This document shows, piece by piece, positions 43,868-53,158 of a DNA stretch of 64,000 nt. The position numbers and the translations under genes were made by a program. The notes beneath the pieces are model-generated. The model made no database searches, was not told the origin of the DNA, and saw nothing but the letters and a program-made list of their open reading frames with translations. The stretch comes from Trebonia sp963734665 (GTDB lineage: Bacteria; Actinomycetota; Actinomycetes; Streptosporangiales; Streptosporangiaceae). How positions within the stretch are numbered: the first letter of the stretch is position 1; every line of letters begins with the position of its first letter. Location of the stretch: NCBI GenBank assembly GCA_963734665.1, contig CAVTIR010000013.1:1240001-1304000 (forward strand), given 5' to 3'.

Positions 43868-44116
43868 TCACGGAGTCCTCCGCCGCCGAGACGGAGCGGA
43901 GGTAGTGCCGGGGTGGCGCTCGTGGATGCTGAGGGCCAGTCGCAGGGCTGCAGGTTCGAGGACGATACCTGTCTCCGCTTCCGTCTCGCGGACGGCGGCG
44001 CTCAGGATGCTCTCGCCGTCTTCGAGGTGGCCGCTGGGCGAAGCGCGGGTTCCATGATTCCCGTGCCCTGTTTGACGGGAACCCGCATCATGACGAGCAT
44101 GCCGAGCTGGGTGTAG
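43868..44116 (-). pseudogene. NUDIX hydrolase relic (copy B)
   Basis: Identical in sequence to the relic at 3508-3756, with the same out-of-frame N-terminal strand and the same stop. Both copies inherited the damage, so the NUDIX gene was already broken when the segment duplicated. Confidence 0.6.
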
Positions 44117-44336
44117 CGCGGGTTACGGTTCCGGGATATTCGCCGCGGTCGTCGTGCCCGGGTGCGCGCTGGCGGGACCGTCGCTAGCTACTTGACGATG
44201 TGCGGCGGAGCGTTCGCCGCCGTGGGATCGGCCTCGCCGAAGAAGGCGAGAGGGTGGGGCAAGCCATCTCACTTACCACGCGATCAGGGAAAGGGGAGCA
44301 CTCACTCCTCTCCATTTTCAACTTATAGCTCACCCC

Positions 44337-44372
44337 GGGGCTTGCGGCAAGACCCGGGTCGTGCCGTAGAGT
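44337..44372 (+). promoter_or_regulatory. Rifamycin-associated-element-like promoter (copy B)
   Basis: The same 19-bp inverted repeat (44337-44355), -35 TTGCGG (44342-44347) and -10 TAGAGT (44367-44372) as in copy A, unchanged. Confidence 0.6.
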
Positions 44373-44413
44373 CACCGGCCGTGACCAGAACCTGCGGAAA
44401 TGGGAGTAGCGAA

Positions 44414-44530
44414 ATGCGTGTGCTGTTGTCGGCGTGCGGGTCGCGCCGGGACGCCGGACCGCGGCCAGGCGGGTGGTTCCCGCTGGGGAAGTCGCCCGCG
44501 ACGAAGGACTGCGGGGGGAGCGGACAGTGA
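44414..44530 (+). pseudogene. Glycosyltransferase N-terminal remnant leader (copy B)
   Basis: Identical to 4054-4170: MRVLLSACGSRRD then an unrelated tail and a TGA overlapping the monooxygenase ATG. Confidence 0.5.
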
Positions 44531-46091
44531 TGGACGCCGACGTCGTCATCGTGGCGCCGGCCCGACCGGCCTGATGCTGGCCGCCGAGCTGCGCCTGGCC
44601 GGGGTGCGGGCGCTGGTGCTGGAGCGGAGGCAGCAGCTCCGGGAGATTCCGAGGGCCAACGGCTTCGGCGGGCAGATCGCGGAACTGCTGCGCTACCGGG
44701 GCCTGCTGGACCGGGTTGTAGCGGCCGGGACCAGTGCCGTCCAGCGGGCTCCCCGGCTGCCGTTCGGCGAGGTGCACCTGGACTTCTCGCGTCTGGCGGA
44801 TCCGCCGATGTGGGCGCTGGGTCTTCCGCAGCCGCGGCTGGAGCGCGTGCTGGGTGAGCACGCCGCCGTGCTCGGCGCCGAGGTTCGCCGCGGCCACGAG
44901 GTCGTCGCGGTCAGCCAGGACGACGCCGCGGCAGCCGCCGACGTGCGCGGCCCGGACGGGATCTACCGGGTCAGCGCCCGCTACCTGGTGGGCTGCGACG
45001 GGGCGCGCAGCCGGGTCCGCGACCTGGCCGGCATCGCGTTCCCCGGCACCACCTATCCGGAGGTCCACCGGCTGGGCCAGGGCACCCTGGCCGGTGATGT
45101 GACGGTGCTCGGCAACGGTGACATCGACGTTCCCGGGCTGGGCACGGTCCGCCGCGGCTTCACCCGGACCGCCCGCGGCGTGTTCGCGTTCGGGCTGACC
45201 GCCGGGCGCGTGATGATCCAGACCACCGAGGACGAGACCACCGCGGTCGATGACGACGCGCCGATGAGCCTGGCTGAGTTCCAGGGCAGTATCCGCCGGG
45301 TGCTCGGGGCGGAGCTTCCGCTGGCCGAGGTGACCCGGCTGTCACGCTACGGGTTCGAGGCGCGGCAGGCGGAGCGTTACCGTGACGGGCGGATCCTGGT
45401 CGCCGGCGATGCGGCGCACCAGTTCCCGGCCACCGGGATCGGCATCAGCACCGGCATGACGGACGCGGTCAACCTGGCCTGGAAGCTGGCCGCCGGCGTC
45501 CACGGCTGGGCGCCGCCGGGCCTGCTCGGCACTTACCACGACGAGCGCCACTTCGCCGGGGCGCGCGGGATGCTGCAGACCCAGGCGCAGGTGGCGCTGC
45601 GGCGCGGGCAGGACCCGGCCGCCGACGCACTGCGGCAGCTCTTCCTGGAGCTGATGGCCTACGAGCAGCCGCTGCGTCACGTCGGGGAGCTGATAGCCGG
45701 CTCGGACTTCCGCTATCCGCTGCCCAACCCCGGCAGCCACCCCCTGGCCGGCGCGTTCGCCCCCGACCTGCTCCTGCGCACCGAGAACGGGAGCGCCACC
45801 AGCGTCGCGGAGCTCATGCGCACCGCGCGGCCGGTCTTCCTCGACCTGGCCGGCCGCACCGACCTGCTCGAAGCCGCCCGCACCTGGGACGGCCGCGTCG
45901 ATATCCGTACCGCCACGACCGTTGACCGGCCCGCCGACGCCCTCCTGATCCGCCCCGACGCCTACATTGCCTGGGCCGCGACAGCCGGCGAGCCCGCCCA
46001 GTCCGGCGTGCCGGCGCTGCGACAAGCGCTCTCCCGCTGGTTCGGCGCACCCCTGGACACCGCAGTGCCCGTCGCCGGCCGGCCCTCCTGA
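44530..46091 (+). pseudogene. FAD-dependent monooxygenase (Rox-like), frameshifted copy B
   Basis: Identical to the intact gene at 4170-5732 except for one missing G in codons 8-9 (GTGGGCGCC became GTGGCGCC) and Gly215Ala. From the native ATG the frame now reads MDADVVIVAPARPA and stops, destroying the FAD-binding Rossmann motif. An alternative ATG at 44400 in another frame would enter the body at GAGPTGLMLAAELRL but without the first beta strand. Either a decayed gene copy or an assembly/sequencing error is possible. Confidence 0.85.
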
Positions 46092-46315
46092 CCGGCCGGC
46101 ATCGCCAGCAGCAGTGCACGTCATGCCGGCTGCAGGCACCCGGGCCGCTAGGTTCCGCATTCCCCGGCGCGGGACGCTTCAGTGCCACCGTGAGGAGGAG
46201 AATCTGCCTGCCGAGGTACGGCTGCTGAAGCTGACCGAGGAGAGCGACATCCCCGTGATAGGCATACAGTCGGCCGACCTGATCCCACATGGCTTTCCTC
46301 CGGTGCTGGACGCTG

Positions 46316-46499
46316 TCCCACCTGCCACGAACTGGAAGCGGGGATCGACGGTCAGCTCCGCCAAGTTCTCCCCGACCACCGGGTCGCTGGCCGGGGATCT
46401 GGCGTCAAGGCCGGTCACGGACCAGCCCCGGCGCAGCAGCTCGGCCGCGAGGTGCGAGCCGATGAACCCGGCCGCGCCGGTAATCAGTGCCCTTTCCAC
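46316..46499 (-). pseudogene. NAD-dependent epimerase/dehydratase, N-terminal fragment
   Basis: A GTG start with AGGAG Shine-Dalgarno opens VERALITGAAGFIGSHLAAE then LLRRGWSVTGLDA and ENLAELTVDPRFQFVAGG. This is the first 60 residues of an extended SDR (GxxGxxG motif, acidic strand-2 end). After about 46316 the similarity ends, so the catalytic YxxxK part is lost. Confidence 0.75.
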
Positions 46500-46745
46500 G
46501 TCATCTCCTGATTGAGTTGAGGTCGCATCGCTCGTGGCCGGGATCGCTGGGGATGGGAAACTCAGCCCAGACGCACTTTCCTGACCCGGAAGGGGCGTGG
46601 CACCAGCCCCACCGGGCGTTGGTGAGCTCGTGGACCAGGCCAAGGCCCCGTCCGTTCTCGTCGGTATCGCCGACGCTGTTCGGCTTCCCAGCCGAAAGGC
46701 TCTCCGACGCCCCACACGGCAGGCACACGCTAAGCCCGGCCAGAC

Positions 46746-47152
46746 TCACTCCAAGGCGAGCTCAAACCACGTCGTCGTGAGCCCGGCGCCGCGCTGGTAG
46801 CCCCATCGCGTCGCTGGCGTGTCCATCAGCCGCAGCCCCCCGCTCCCCTCTGCCTCGCCGTCGGCGGGCGTGGCGGAGCGGAGGACCGGACGCCGACCCC
46901 GCTCCGGTCAGTGACTTCGACCCGGACGGCTTCGGCCCCGGCTGCCACTGTCACTGTCACTGTCACGACACCGCCCGGGACCGCCGAGCCGCTATGCCGG
47001 ACGGAATTGGTCACCAGCTTGCTTGCCAGCAAGAGCGCCAGGTCTAACTGCGTGTGGGACTCCCCGAGCACTCGGGCCACGAACGCGCGGGACTCCCGCA
47101 CCTGCTCTGGCACCGCCGGGATGGTCACGCTCGCCGGAACCGCCGCGGGCAT
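46746..47152 (-). pseudogene. HATPase anti-sigma-like protein, frameshifted
   Basis: From ATG 47152 the frame reads VTIPAVPEQVRESRAFVARV, DLALLLASKLVTNSVRHSGS (N box) and VRVEVTDRSGVGV (G1 box). Near 46835 it must shift to continue as GLRLMDTPATRWGYQRGAG and TWFELALE, the standard C terminus of this family, ending at 46746. One indel in a GC-rich stretch separates two good halves, so it could be a sequencing error. Confidence 0.7.
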
Positions 47153-47344
47153 CAGGGACACCGATCCTTCCCGGCCCGCCTCGGCCCCGGACGGGCCGGG
47201 ACAACGACGGGCGCAGGACGGATACACCCCCCACTCCGCCCGCCGCGTCAAGCCGACCACGGCCGGCCTGGCCCATCGGCATAGCATGCCGGCCCTCCGG
47301 AGAAAAGCGCCGCCCGACCAGAATCCGGACCGAACTAGACCAAT

Positions 47345-47379
47345 TGGTCTAGACCTGCGTAATCAATGGTCTAGACCAT
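47345..47379. promoter_or_regulatory. Pair of DasR-like sites
   Basis: TGGTCTAGACCT (47345-47356) and ATGGTCTAGACCAT (47366-47379), the second a perfect 14-bp palindrome matching the DasR consensus core. They belong to the third copy of the repeat family (compare 8232-8266 and 14607-14641). No sugar gene follows. Confidence 0.5.
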
Positions 47380-47387
47380 GTGACCCA

Positions 47388-47409
47388 GGTATCAGCACGG
47401 ATTCAGCAC
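47388..47409. repeat. 22-bp element at the truncation point of the ClC gene
   Basis: Identical to 8276-8297, 14653-14674 and 14932-14953. The first residues that align with chloride channels follow within three bases of its end. Confidence 0.75.
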
Positions 47410-47411
47410 AC

Positions 47412-48602
47412 GGCTCCCTGGAGGCCGCGGTGTCGCGGTCCTCCGACGCGCGCCGCATCACGGTGCTGCTGACGGCCGGCGCGTTCGGCGGGGCCGCCTG
47501 GTACCTGCTGCGCCGGCTCACGCCCGGGGAACGTACGGAGATCGACGACGTGGTGTGGGGCGACGGCGAGCGGCTGTCGTTCCGGCGGTCGCTGGGCACC
47601 TCGGTGATCTCCGAGGTCGTCATCGGGATGGACGCCTCCCTCGGCCGGGAGAACGCGCCCAAGCTGCTGGGCGGGGCGTCGGCGAGCCTGCTGGCGAGCT
47701 GGGCCCGGCTCACGCCCGCGCAGCGCAAGCTGCTGATGGCCTGCGGCGGCGGCGCCGGGCTGGCCGCGGTGTACAACGTCCCGCTCGGCGGCGCCCTGTT
47801 CACCGCCGAGATCATGATGGGCGCCGTCACCATGCCGGTGGCGCTGCCCGCCTTGGCCTGCTCGGGGATAGCCACAGTGACGGCGTGGCTGTACCTTCCC
47901 CGCACCGCCACCTACCCGGGCGTGCCGTCCTTCCGATTCACCGTGCCGCTGCTGGTGTGGGCGCTGCTCGCGGGGCCGCTAATCGGCCTGATCGCCTCCG
48001 GGTACATCCGGCTGATCGGCTGGGTGACCCACCACGCCGCGGCCGGGCGGGCCGCGGTCTTCGCCCCGGTAGCCGCGTTCGGGATCCTCGGGCTGATCGG
48101 GTTCGCCTACCCGCAGCTGTTCGGCAACGGGAAAGACATGGCGGACGACGCGTTCCGCGGCACGGCCGGGCTCGCGGTCCTGCTGCCCCTGGCGGCCCTC
48201 AAGCCGCTGGTCACCGCGCTGTGCCTGGGCAGCGGGGCGTCCGGCGGCCTGTTCACGCCCACGCTGAGTACCGGGGCCGTGCTGGGCGGGGCCGCGGGCA
48301 TCGCGTGGAGCCTGGCCTGGCCCGGGTCGCCGTCGGGCGCCTACGCGGTTGTGGGGGCGGCGGCGATGCTCGGCGCCGCCATGCAGGCGCCGCTGACCGG
48401 CCTGGTCCTGATGCTGGAACTGACCTCCGGCGGGTTCGGCATCATGATGCCGATAGTCGCCGCCACCGTGACCGCTACCATAGTGGCCCGCCAGGTCGAC
48501 GGGTACTCCATCTACACCGCGCGGCTGCGAGCCCGTTCAGACGCGGGCGGCATTCAGCGGGCTCGCACGGGATCATCCCGGGCCCGCGGGCAACAGGGCT
48601 AG
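47412..48602 (+). pseudogene. ClC chloride channel/antiporter, 5'-truncated
   Basis: About 396 residues matching the ClC family from its second or third helix onward: GSLEAAVSRSSDARR, SLGRENAPKLLGG (the GREGP-type loop), GKDMADDAF, CLGSGASGGLFTPTLSTGAV (the GxFxP selectivity loop) and MLELTSGGFGIMMPIVAATV. The N terminus with the GSGIP loop and the start codon is missing and replaced by the repeat ending at 47409. Without the GSGIP segment no ion pathway can form. Confidence 0.8.
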
Positions 48603-48646
48603 GCATGCGAGTGCCGGGAACGGGGATCTTGGCGTGACGGCTGCTG

Positions 48647-49290
48647 ATGAGTCCGTACGCGCCCGGCTGCTGCCTTACGGGCCGGGCGGATGCGCTGTTC
48701 AAGCTGGCCGACGCGGTTATCTGCACTGATGGGCCGGTCACCTCGCTGGTAGAGCTGTCGCTGGCGCCGCTGTTCCGCCGTGGTCACGGCGCGCTGTATG
48801 ACGCGCTGGGCGAGCAGGACGTCAATGAGGAGCGGCTGCGGGACCTGCTGGCCGAACAGCTGCCGGCCGGCGCTTCGCTGATGTTCGGCATCGACGCCAC
48901 GGCCTTCCCCGGCCGAACGCCGAGTGCTCGCCTGACCGGGGCCTGTATTACGCGCCGTGCCCGTGTGACGGTGACCGCAAGGTCGTGCCGGGCTGGCAGT
49001 TCCAGTGGTAGACGGGCCTGGAGTGGGCCTGCTTGTCGTGGACCATGCCGGTTGGCGCGCGCCGGCTGGCGGAGGACGCTTGTCCAGTGACCGCGTCCGC
49101 AGCCCAGATCCGTAACCTGGCCGGATGGCTAAGCCAGGGGCGGGACGCTGAGCGGCCTGCGCCGCTGTTCGCCTTGGACCAGGGGTCTGCAGCGACCGGG
49201 CTCACACGCTCTGGCCTGGAGGTCCAGTTGCTGGTCCGCATCTCCGGTGACCGGTTCTTCCATGACGGCCGGCTGGCCCCCGCAAGCCCG
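48647..49290 (+). pseudogene. Transposase relic (actinobacterial NF041680-like family)
   Basis: LTGRADALFKLADAVICTDG, LVELSLAPLFRRGHGALYDA and LRDLLAEQLPAGASLMFGID are the N terminus of a large transposase family common in actinomycetes. A shift near 48910 continues it as RGLYYAPCPCDGDRKVVPGW, followed by an in-frame stop (QFQW-stop) and SWTMPVGARRLAEDACPVTA. The C-terminal catalytic part is gone. The element is dead. Confidence 0.65.
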
Positions 49291-49537
49291 GGTGCGGCCC
49301 GGAGGAGGCCCTGGCCCACGACATCCTGGCTGCCACCCGCGAGGCCCTGTCCAACTGCGCCGGCCACGCCCGCGTCACCGCCGTCGCCATCGCCCAGCAA
49401 GGCGGCCTGATCGCCCTCGAGGTCACCCGACAACGACCGCGCCTCGGCACCCCCGCCAGGTCCAGCGGCCTGGCCGGCATGCGCCGCCTCGCTGAAACAA
49501 CGGCGGGACCCTCTGGCTCACCAGCTCCCATTTGGTG
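49291..49537 (+). pseudogene. Sensor histidine kinase C-terminal fragment
   Basis: EALAHDILAATREALSNCAG, HARVTAVAIAQQGGLIALEV and RSSGLAGMRRLAE are the N box and G2 region of a NarL-type (HPK7) histidine kinase ATPase domain; the G1 box is damaged (TRQRPRLG instead of DNGxG). The frame ends TGA 49537. Only about 80 residues remain, directly after the transposase relic. Confidence 0.65.
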
Positions 49538-49543
49538 AAGGCG

Positions 49544-50698
49544 TCAGCTGAGCCCCAGCGCCCCGGCCACTGTTCGCGCCGCGGCACCTCCTTTCTCGAT
49601 GCCCACGTCAATGGCCGCCGTTACGTTGAGGTCAGCCGCCAGCAGCCGGCCGATTTCCGGTACCGCCGCCGGGGTCGTGCAGGGGCGCCCGGCCGCCTGG
49701 TACAGGTCTTCCAGGCGTTTCTCCGCCCTGTCGAGCAGGGCGGGAAAGTAGTCCCAGTCCTCACCCCATGGCCGGTCCAAGATCATCAGCCGCACTGCCG
49801 CGGCGGGATGGCTGTCAACAAGGTCGCGGACGAGCACCAGGTTCCGCGCGGACTTGGCCATCTTCGCTCCCCCGACCCGGACCGTGCCCGCGTGCAGCCA
49901 CGCGCGCGCGTAGGGTCGGACACCGGTGAACGCCTCGGCCATGGCCGCGTGGTAGGCGTGATGCGGGAAACGCAGGTCAGCGCCGCCTGCGTGGACATCG
50001 ACCCCGGTGCCGAAAACCGACAGCGCCATCGCCGCGCATTCCGCGTGCCACCCCGGACGGCCGCGTCCCCACGGCGACTCCCACGCCGGATGGCCAGGCT
50101 CATCGGCCTGCCAGACCGCCACGTCCAGCGGGTCGTCCTTTGCGGCGTCATCGGGCCGGCCGGCGTATTCCGCGGACAGGCGCAACGCCGTGCCCAGGTC
50201 CAGCCCTGACCCGCGGACAGCGGGCTCGCCGCGGAAGTAGACGCTGCCGTTGCGCACATAGGCGGCATCGGCGGCCAGCAGGCCCCAGGACAGGCGGATG
50301 ACCTGGTCGACGTAACGGCGTGCCCGGGGCTCATGCTGAACGGCCCGCACGTCCAGCGCGGCCATGTCCCGGCCGAAGTAGAACTGCTGAGCCGCCGCGA
50401 ACGCGTCGTACGGTTCCCCGGCCCGGTCCGCCGCCTGGTCCAGCACGTCATCGACGTCGGTGACGTTCCGGCATATCTCGGGTTCCACACCGAGGAAGCG
50501 CAGCGTCCGGGCCAGCGCATCGACCCACACGAACGTGGCCGCGTGCCCCAGGTGCGTAACATCGTACGGCGTGATCCCGCACGCATAGATCCGGGCACGG
50601 TCGAGGAAGGCCACCCGGCGGCCACCCAGGTTCAGGCCGCCCACCCCGCCGATCCCGGCATTCACCTGCATCTCACTCATGCTCCCAGTGTGAGTCAC
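49544..50698 (-). CDS. MshC-like cysteine ligase (class I aminoacyl-tRNA synthetase fold)
   Basis: A 384-residue catalytic core of the cysteinyl-tRNA synthetase/MshC family. ARIYACGITPYDVTHLGHAA carries the zinc Cys and the HIGH-type HLGH, NVTDVDD and GWHAECAAMALSVFG give the second zinc Cys and His region, and GGAKMAKSARNL is the KMSKS loop (KMAKS). Like MshC it lacks the tRNA-binding C-terminal domain. MshC joins cysteine to GlcN-Ins in mycothiol synthesis. This may be a paralogue, because the N terminus is shorter than in the standard gene. Confidence 0.8.
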   Translation of the reverse strand: MTHTGSMSEMQVNAGIGGVGGLNLGGRRVAFLDRARIYACGITPYDVTHLGHAATFVWVDALARTLRFLGVEPEICRNVTDVDDVLDQAADRAGEPYDAFAAAQQFYFGRDMAALDVRAVQHEPRARRYVDQVIRLSWGLLAADAAYVRNGSVYFRGEPAVRGSGLDLGTALRLSAEYAGRPDDAAKDDPLDVAVWQADEPGHPAWESPWGRGRPGWHAECAAMALSVFGTGVDVHAGGADLRFPHHAYHAAMAEAFTGVRPYARAWLHAGTVRVGGAKMAKSARNLVLVRDLVDSHPAAAVRLMILDRPWGEDWDYFPALLDRAEKRLEDLYQAAGRPCTTPAAVPEIGRLLAADLNVTAAIDVGIEKGGAAARTVAGALGLS

Positions 50699-50904
50699 TT
50701 CGGCACTTCCAGTGAATCAGGGCCACGCCAACAGACGAGGCCGACCGCGCCGGCGAAACTGACAGCGGCCCTTACGGTTGCGAAGTTGCCCGTGGCGGTG
50801 TCCGCGTCCAGCTTGTTCAGCTTCTTCTCACTCCGGGACGCGCAGGATGCGCAGGCCATCCTGCCTATCGACAGTTCCACCGCCTGCTGTGCCGGCGGCG
50901 GCAT
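50695..50904 (-). pseudogene. CopA N-terminal heavy-metal-associated domain fragment
   Basis: A 69-residue frame: MPPPAQQAVELSIGRMACASC then ASRSEKKLNKLDADTATGN and FATVRAAVSFAGAV. This is the first HMA domain of a copper P1B-ATPase with an intact CxxC (CASC). After AGAV the match ends and the frame stops, so the membrane and ATPase parts are lost. It could still bind copper as a small protein, but it is more likely a remnant. Confidence 0.65.
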
Positions 50905-51076
50905 GGTCCCTCCCGTCGGGTGATCGCGAAACCACGCTCCCCGCTCGGAATGAAAGGCCGCTTCCTCCGGACGGATGCGTGTTCCGCCTCCGAACGCCCC
51001 CTCCTGCCGTGCGTGGCTTACCCTGAGGTGGTTCCCGGCCTCGTCGAGTGCCGCCGGCTCTAGCATCAGGACGCAA

Positions 51077-51298
51077 CTACTGGGCGCGATTGTTCAAGCC
51101 TGTGTCGAACGCGCTGAACCGGCCGGACTCGTCGGTGACCAGCCCGGCTGCGGCCATCTCGCGGAGCCCGCTGCGCACCCGGTACAGCGGCAGGCCGGTT
51201 GCCTCGGCGACCTCTTCCGGCGAGGCGGGGCGTCGCACCGCCTCCATCATCGCCCGGCCAGAGGCGGTAAGGGTCCCGTCGGCTGAAACGCAGGCCAT
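51077..51298 (-). CDS. Small winged-helix protein downstream of peroxiredoxin
   Basis: A 73-residue protein: LTASGRAMMEAVRRPASPEE, VAEATGLPLYRVRSGLREMA and AAGLVTDESGRFSAFDTG form one winged helix. It starts two bases after the peroxiredoxin stop on the same strand, so the two are an operon, and it may be a redox-responsive regulator, although it contains only one Cys (position 3). Confidence 0.7.
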   Translation of the reverse strand: MACVSADGTLTASGRAMMEAVRRPASPEEVAEATGLPLYRVRSGLREMAAAGLVTDESGRFSAFDTGLNNRAQ

Positions 51299-51300
51299 GG

Positions 51301-51981
51301 CTATATCTTCTTCGTGCACAGGTACCAGTCGGTGCACTCGTACCCGTCGGTGGCCATTCCGGCGACCCGTTCGGCGGCCTGCTCGGTTGTCGCCGGGGCC
51401 GGCACGATGACGGGCTCGCCGGGCCGCCAGTTGGCCGGGGTGGCGACCTGGTGCACGTCGGCGGCCTGCAGCGCGTCGACCAGCCGGAGGATCTCGTCCA
51501 TGTTGCGGCCGGTGGTCAGCGGGTAGTAGATCATCGCCCGGAGGATGCCGCCGGGGTCGATGACGAACACGCACCGGCTGGTCTCGGTCTTGCTTTCGCC
51601 GGGCATCACCATCCCGTAGGCGGTGGCGACCTTGCGGTCCAGGTCGGCGATGACCGGGAACGGGATCGCGACACCGGTCTTCTCCTCGATGTTCCGCACC
51701 CAGGCGATGTGCGAGTACACGCTGTCGACGGACAGCCCGAGCAGCTCGGTGTGCCGCTCGCGCAGCTGCGGGCAGATTTCCGCGAAGCCGATGAACTCGG
51801 TCGTGCACACCGGGGTGAAGTCAGCCGGGTGCGAGAACAGGATCAGCCAGCCCCCCTCGTAGTCCGCCAGCCGGACCGTTCCGTGGGTCGTCACCGCCTC
51901 GAACGCGGGTGCTGGCTCGCCCAGCCGCGGCTGGCCGTAACGCGCCTCGGTGACGCTCCCGGCCTCGTCAGGCACAGTCAT
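51301..51981 (-). CDS. Peroxiredoxin (Prx6/AhpC-TSA type)
   Basis: A 226-residue thioredoxin-fold peroxidase. HPADFTPVCTTEFIGFAE has the peroxidatic Cys59 in the PxxxTxxC motif, GLSVDSVYSHIAWVRN follows, and SRCVFVIDPGGILRAMIYYP holds the conserved Arg. The long C-terminal domain with YECTDWYLCTKKI offers two further Cys for resolution, as in archaeal Prx6-like enzymes. It removes peroxides, and possibly persulfides, in the cytoplasm. It is followed by the small winged-helix gene. Confidence 0.9.
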   Translation of the reverse strand: MTVPDEAGSVTEARYGQPRLGEPAPAFEAVTTHGTVRLADYEGGWLILFSHPADFTPVCTTEFIGFAEICPQLRERHTELLGLSVDSVYSHIAWVRNIEEKTGVAIPFPVIADLDRKVATAYGMVMPGESKTETSRCVFVIDPGGILRAMIYYPLTTGRNMDEILRLVDALQAADVHQVATPANWRPGEPVIVPAPATTEQAAERVAGMATDGYECTDWYLCTKKI

Positions 51982-52072
51982 GACAGGTATCTCCTTGTGT
52001 CTCGGTTAGGCTTCTCCATCGGGGGCCAGGGCGGGCCGCCTGAGGCTGATGCGAACCCCCCGGCGGGTTGTG

Positions 52073-52453
52073 TCAGCTGGCGACCGGTTGCGGACCGTCC
52101 TGCTGAGCAGTGCGCTCGGCGTAGAACTCCTGGAACGCGGCGAACGCCCGCGCCCCGTACACGGTGGCCGGGCCGCCGTTCATCAGGAACGTGACGCCGA
52201 TCGCCTCGGCCGCCTCATCCGGGGTCGCGCCGTGCAGCACCGCCGCGTGGGCGTGCGTGACGATGCACCCGTCGCACTCCTTGCTGACCGCGATGGCCAG
52301 GGCGATGAGCTCTTTGGTCCGCACGTCCAGCGCGCCCGGAGCCAGCGCGGCGTCGTAGAGCTGCTTGTAGCCCGCGTATACCTGCGGGATCGCGTGCCGC
52401 AGCTCGCGGGACGGCACCCGCAGCTCCTCCCGGACGTCCTTCCCGTAACCCAT
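52073..52453 (-). CDS. Carboxymuconolactone decarboxylase / AhpD-like protein
   Basis: A 126-residue helical protein with the AhpD-type redox site ECDGCIVTHAHAA (Cys60, Cys63, His67). LRHAIPQVYAGYKQLYDAAL and GALDVRTKELIALAIAVSKE are the family start. AhpD-like proteins pass electrons to peroxiredoxins; the peroxiredoxin gene lies 91 bases downstream on the same strand, so they may work as a pair. Confidence 0.88.
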   Translation of the reverse strand: MGYGKDVREELRVPSRELRHAIPQVYAGYKQLYDAALAPGALDVRTKELIALAIAVSKECDGCIVTHAHAAVLHGATPDEAAEAIGVTFLMNGGPATVYGARAFAAFQEFYAERTAQQDGPQPVAS

Positions 52454-52548
52454 TGCCCGCTCCTTCCGATGACAGCCTTGCGACTACAGCATTGCCCAGG
52501 CGGCCCGCGCCGTGCAGCGGCCGGAGGCGTTAGGCTCCGCAGTGCCCG

Positions 52549-52815
52549 TCAGCGGGCATGGCCTGCGGGAACAGGTGCCTGCCCGCTGTCGGCGGCCCGC
52601 GGGCCTGGTACCAGCAGCGGGCCCGGGGCGCCGCCCTGATCGGCCGGTTCCTTCCCCTGATCCGCCGTGCACTGGAGGGCTTGCGCCGCTGCCAGGTCAG
52701 CTGCCTGGTGGGCAGGGCGGCGGGGCGCGCGGGCGGCCAGGAAGACTACGACTATCCCGGCGGCCAGTGAGAGCACGATCACCAGCGCCATGATCAGAAG
52801 CGCACCCGCTGACAT
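52549..52815 (-). CDS. Small single-span membrane protein
   Basis: From ATG 52815 the frame begins MSAGALLIMALVIVLSLAAG then IVVVFLAARAPRR, one membrane helix followed by a hydrophilic tail of about 50 residues. There is no recognisable family. The overlap with other frames is small and the span is convincing, but expression is unproven. Confidence 0.4.
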   Translation of the reverse strand: MSAGALLIMALVIVLSLAAGIVVVFLAARAPRRPAHQAADLAAAQALQCTADQGKEPADQGGAPGPLLVPGPRAADSGQAPVPAGHAR

Positions 52816-53158
52816 ATCCGAACGAGTGAGCGGAACGCCGCTCGCCAGCATAATCATCACATTCTCCAGACGAAGACTGTCTCAGGAAGCGGGCCGCCGG
52901 CGCCTGGCCGGCTGCGGAAAGCGGCTGGTCAGGCGGTTGCCGCACTGGCAGGCCAGGCGGGCTTCGGCGGTGCTCGCGATTTGTTGAGCTCCTTCATACT
53001 CAGTTGACCCGGGCAGGAGCCCGGCGGTTAGCGGCAAACGGCACACCTCCGGCAGGCATTCGCCACTTCCCGGCGGGGCTAAGGTCCCGGCGCGCGGAGT
53101 CGTGTCCTGGCGCTCCGGATCCGGGCCCATCGAGGCGGAGCTGACCTGCTGCAGGGAA

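Larger units (their letters stand above)
43817..46132. repeat. 2.3-kb direct duplication, copy B
   Basis: The second copy of 3457-5773, same orientation, 40.36 kb away, one base shorter. It includes the NUDIX relic, the promoter element, the leader and the monooxygenase with a one-base deletion. The right flank after 46132 is a fragment zone and the left flank is non-coding. Neither end has an insertion sequence. Confidence 0.95.

Noticed and set aside
44400..46091. A complete monooxygenase starting at ATG 44400
   Set aside because: This open frame exists only because of the one-base deletion; its first 50 residues come from the leader in the wrong frame and the first Rossmann strand is lost.
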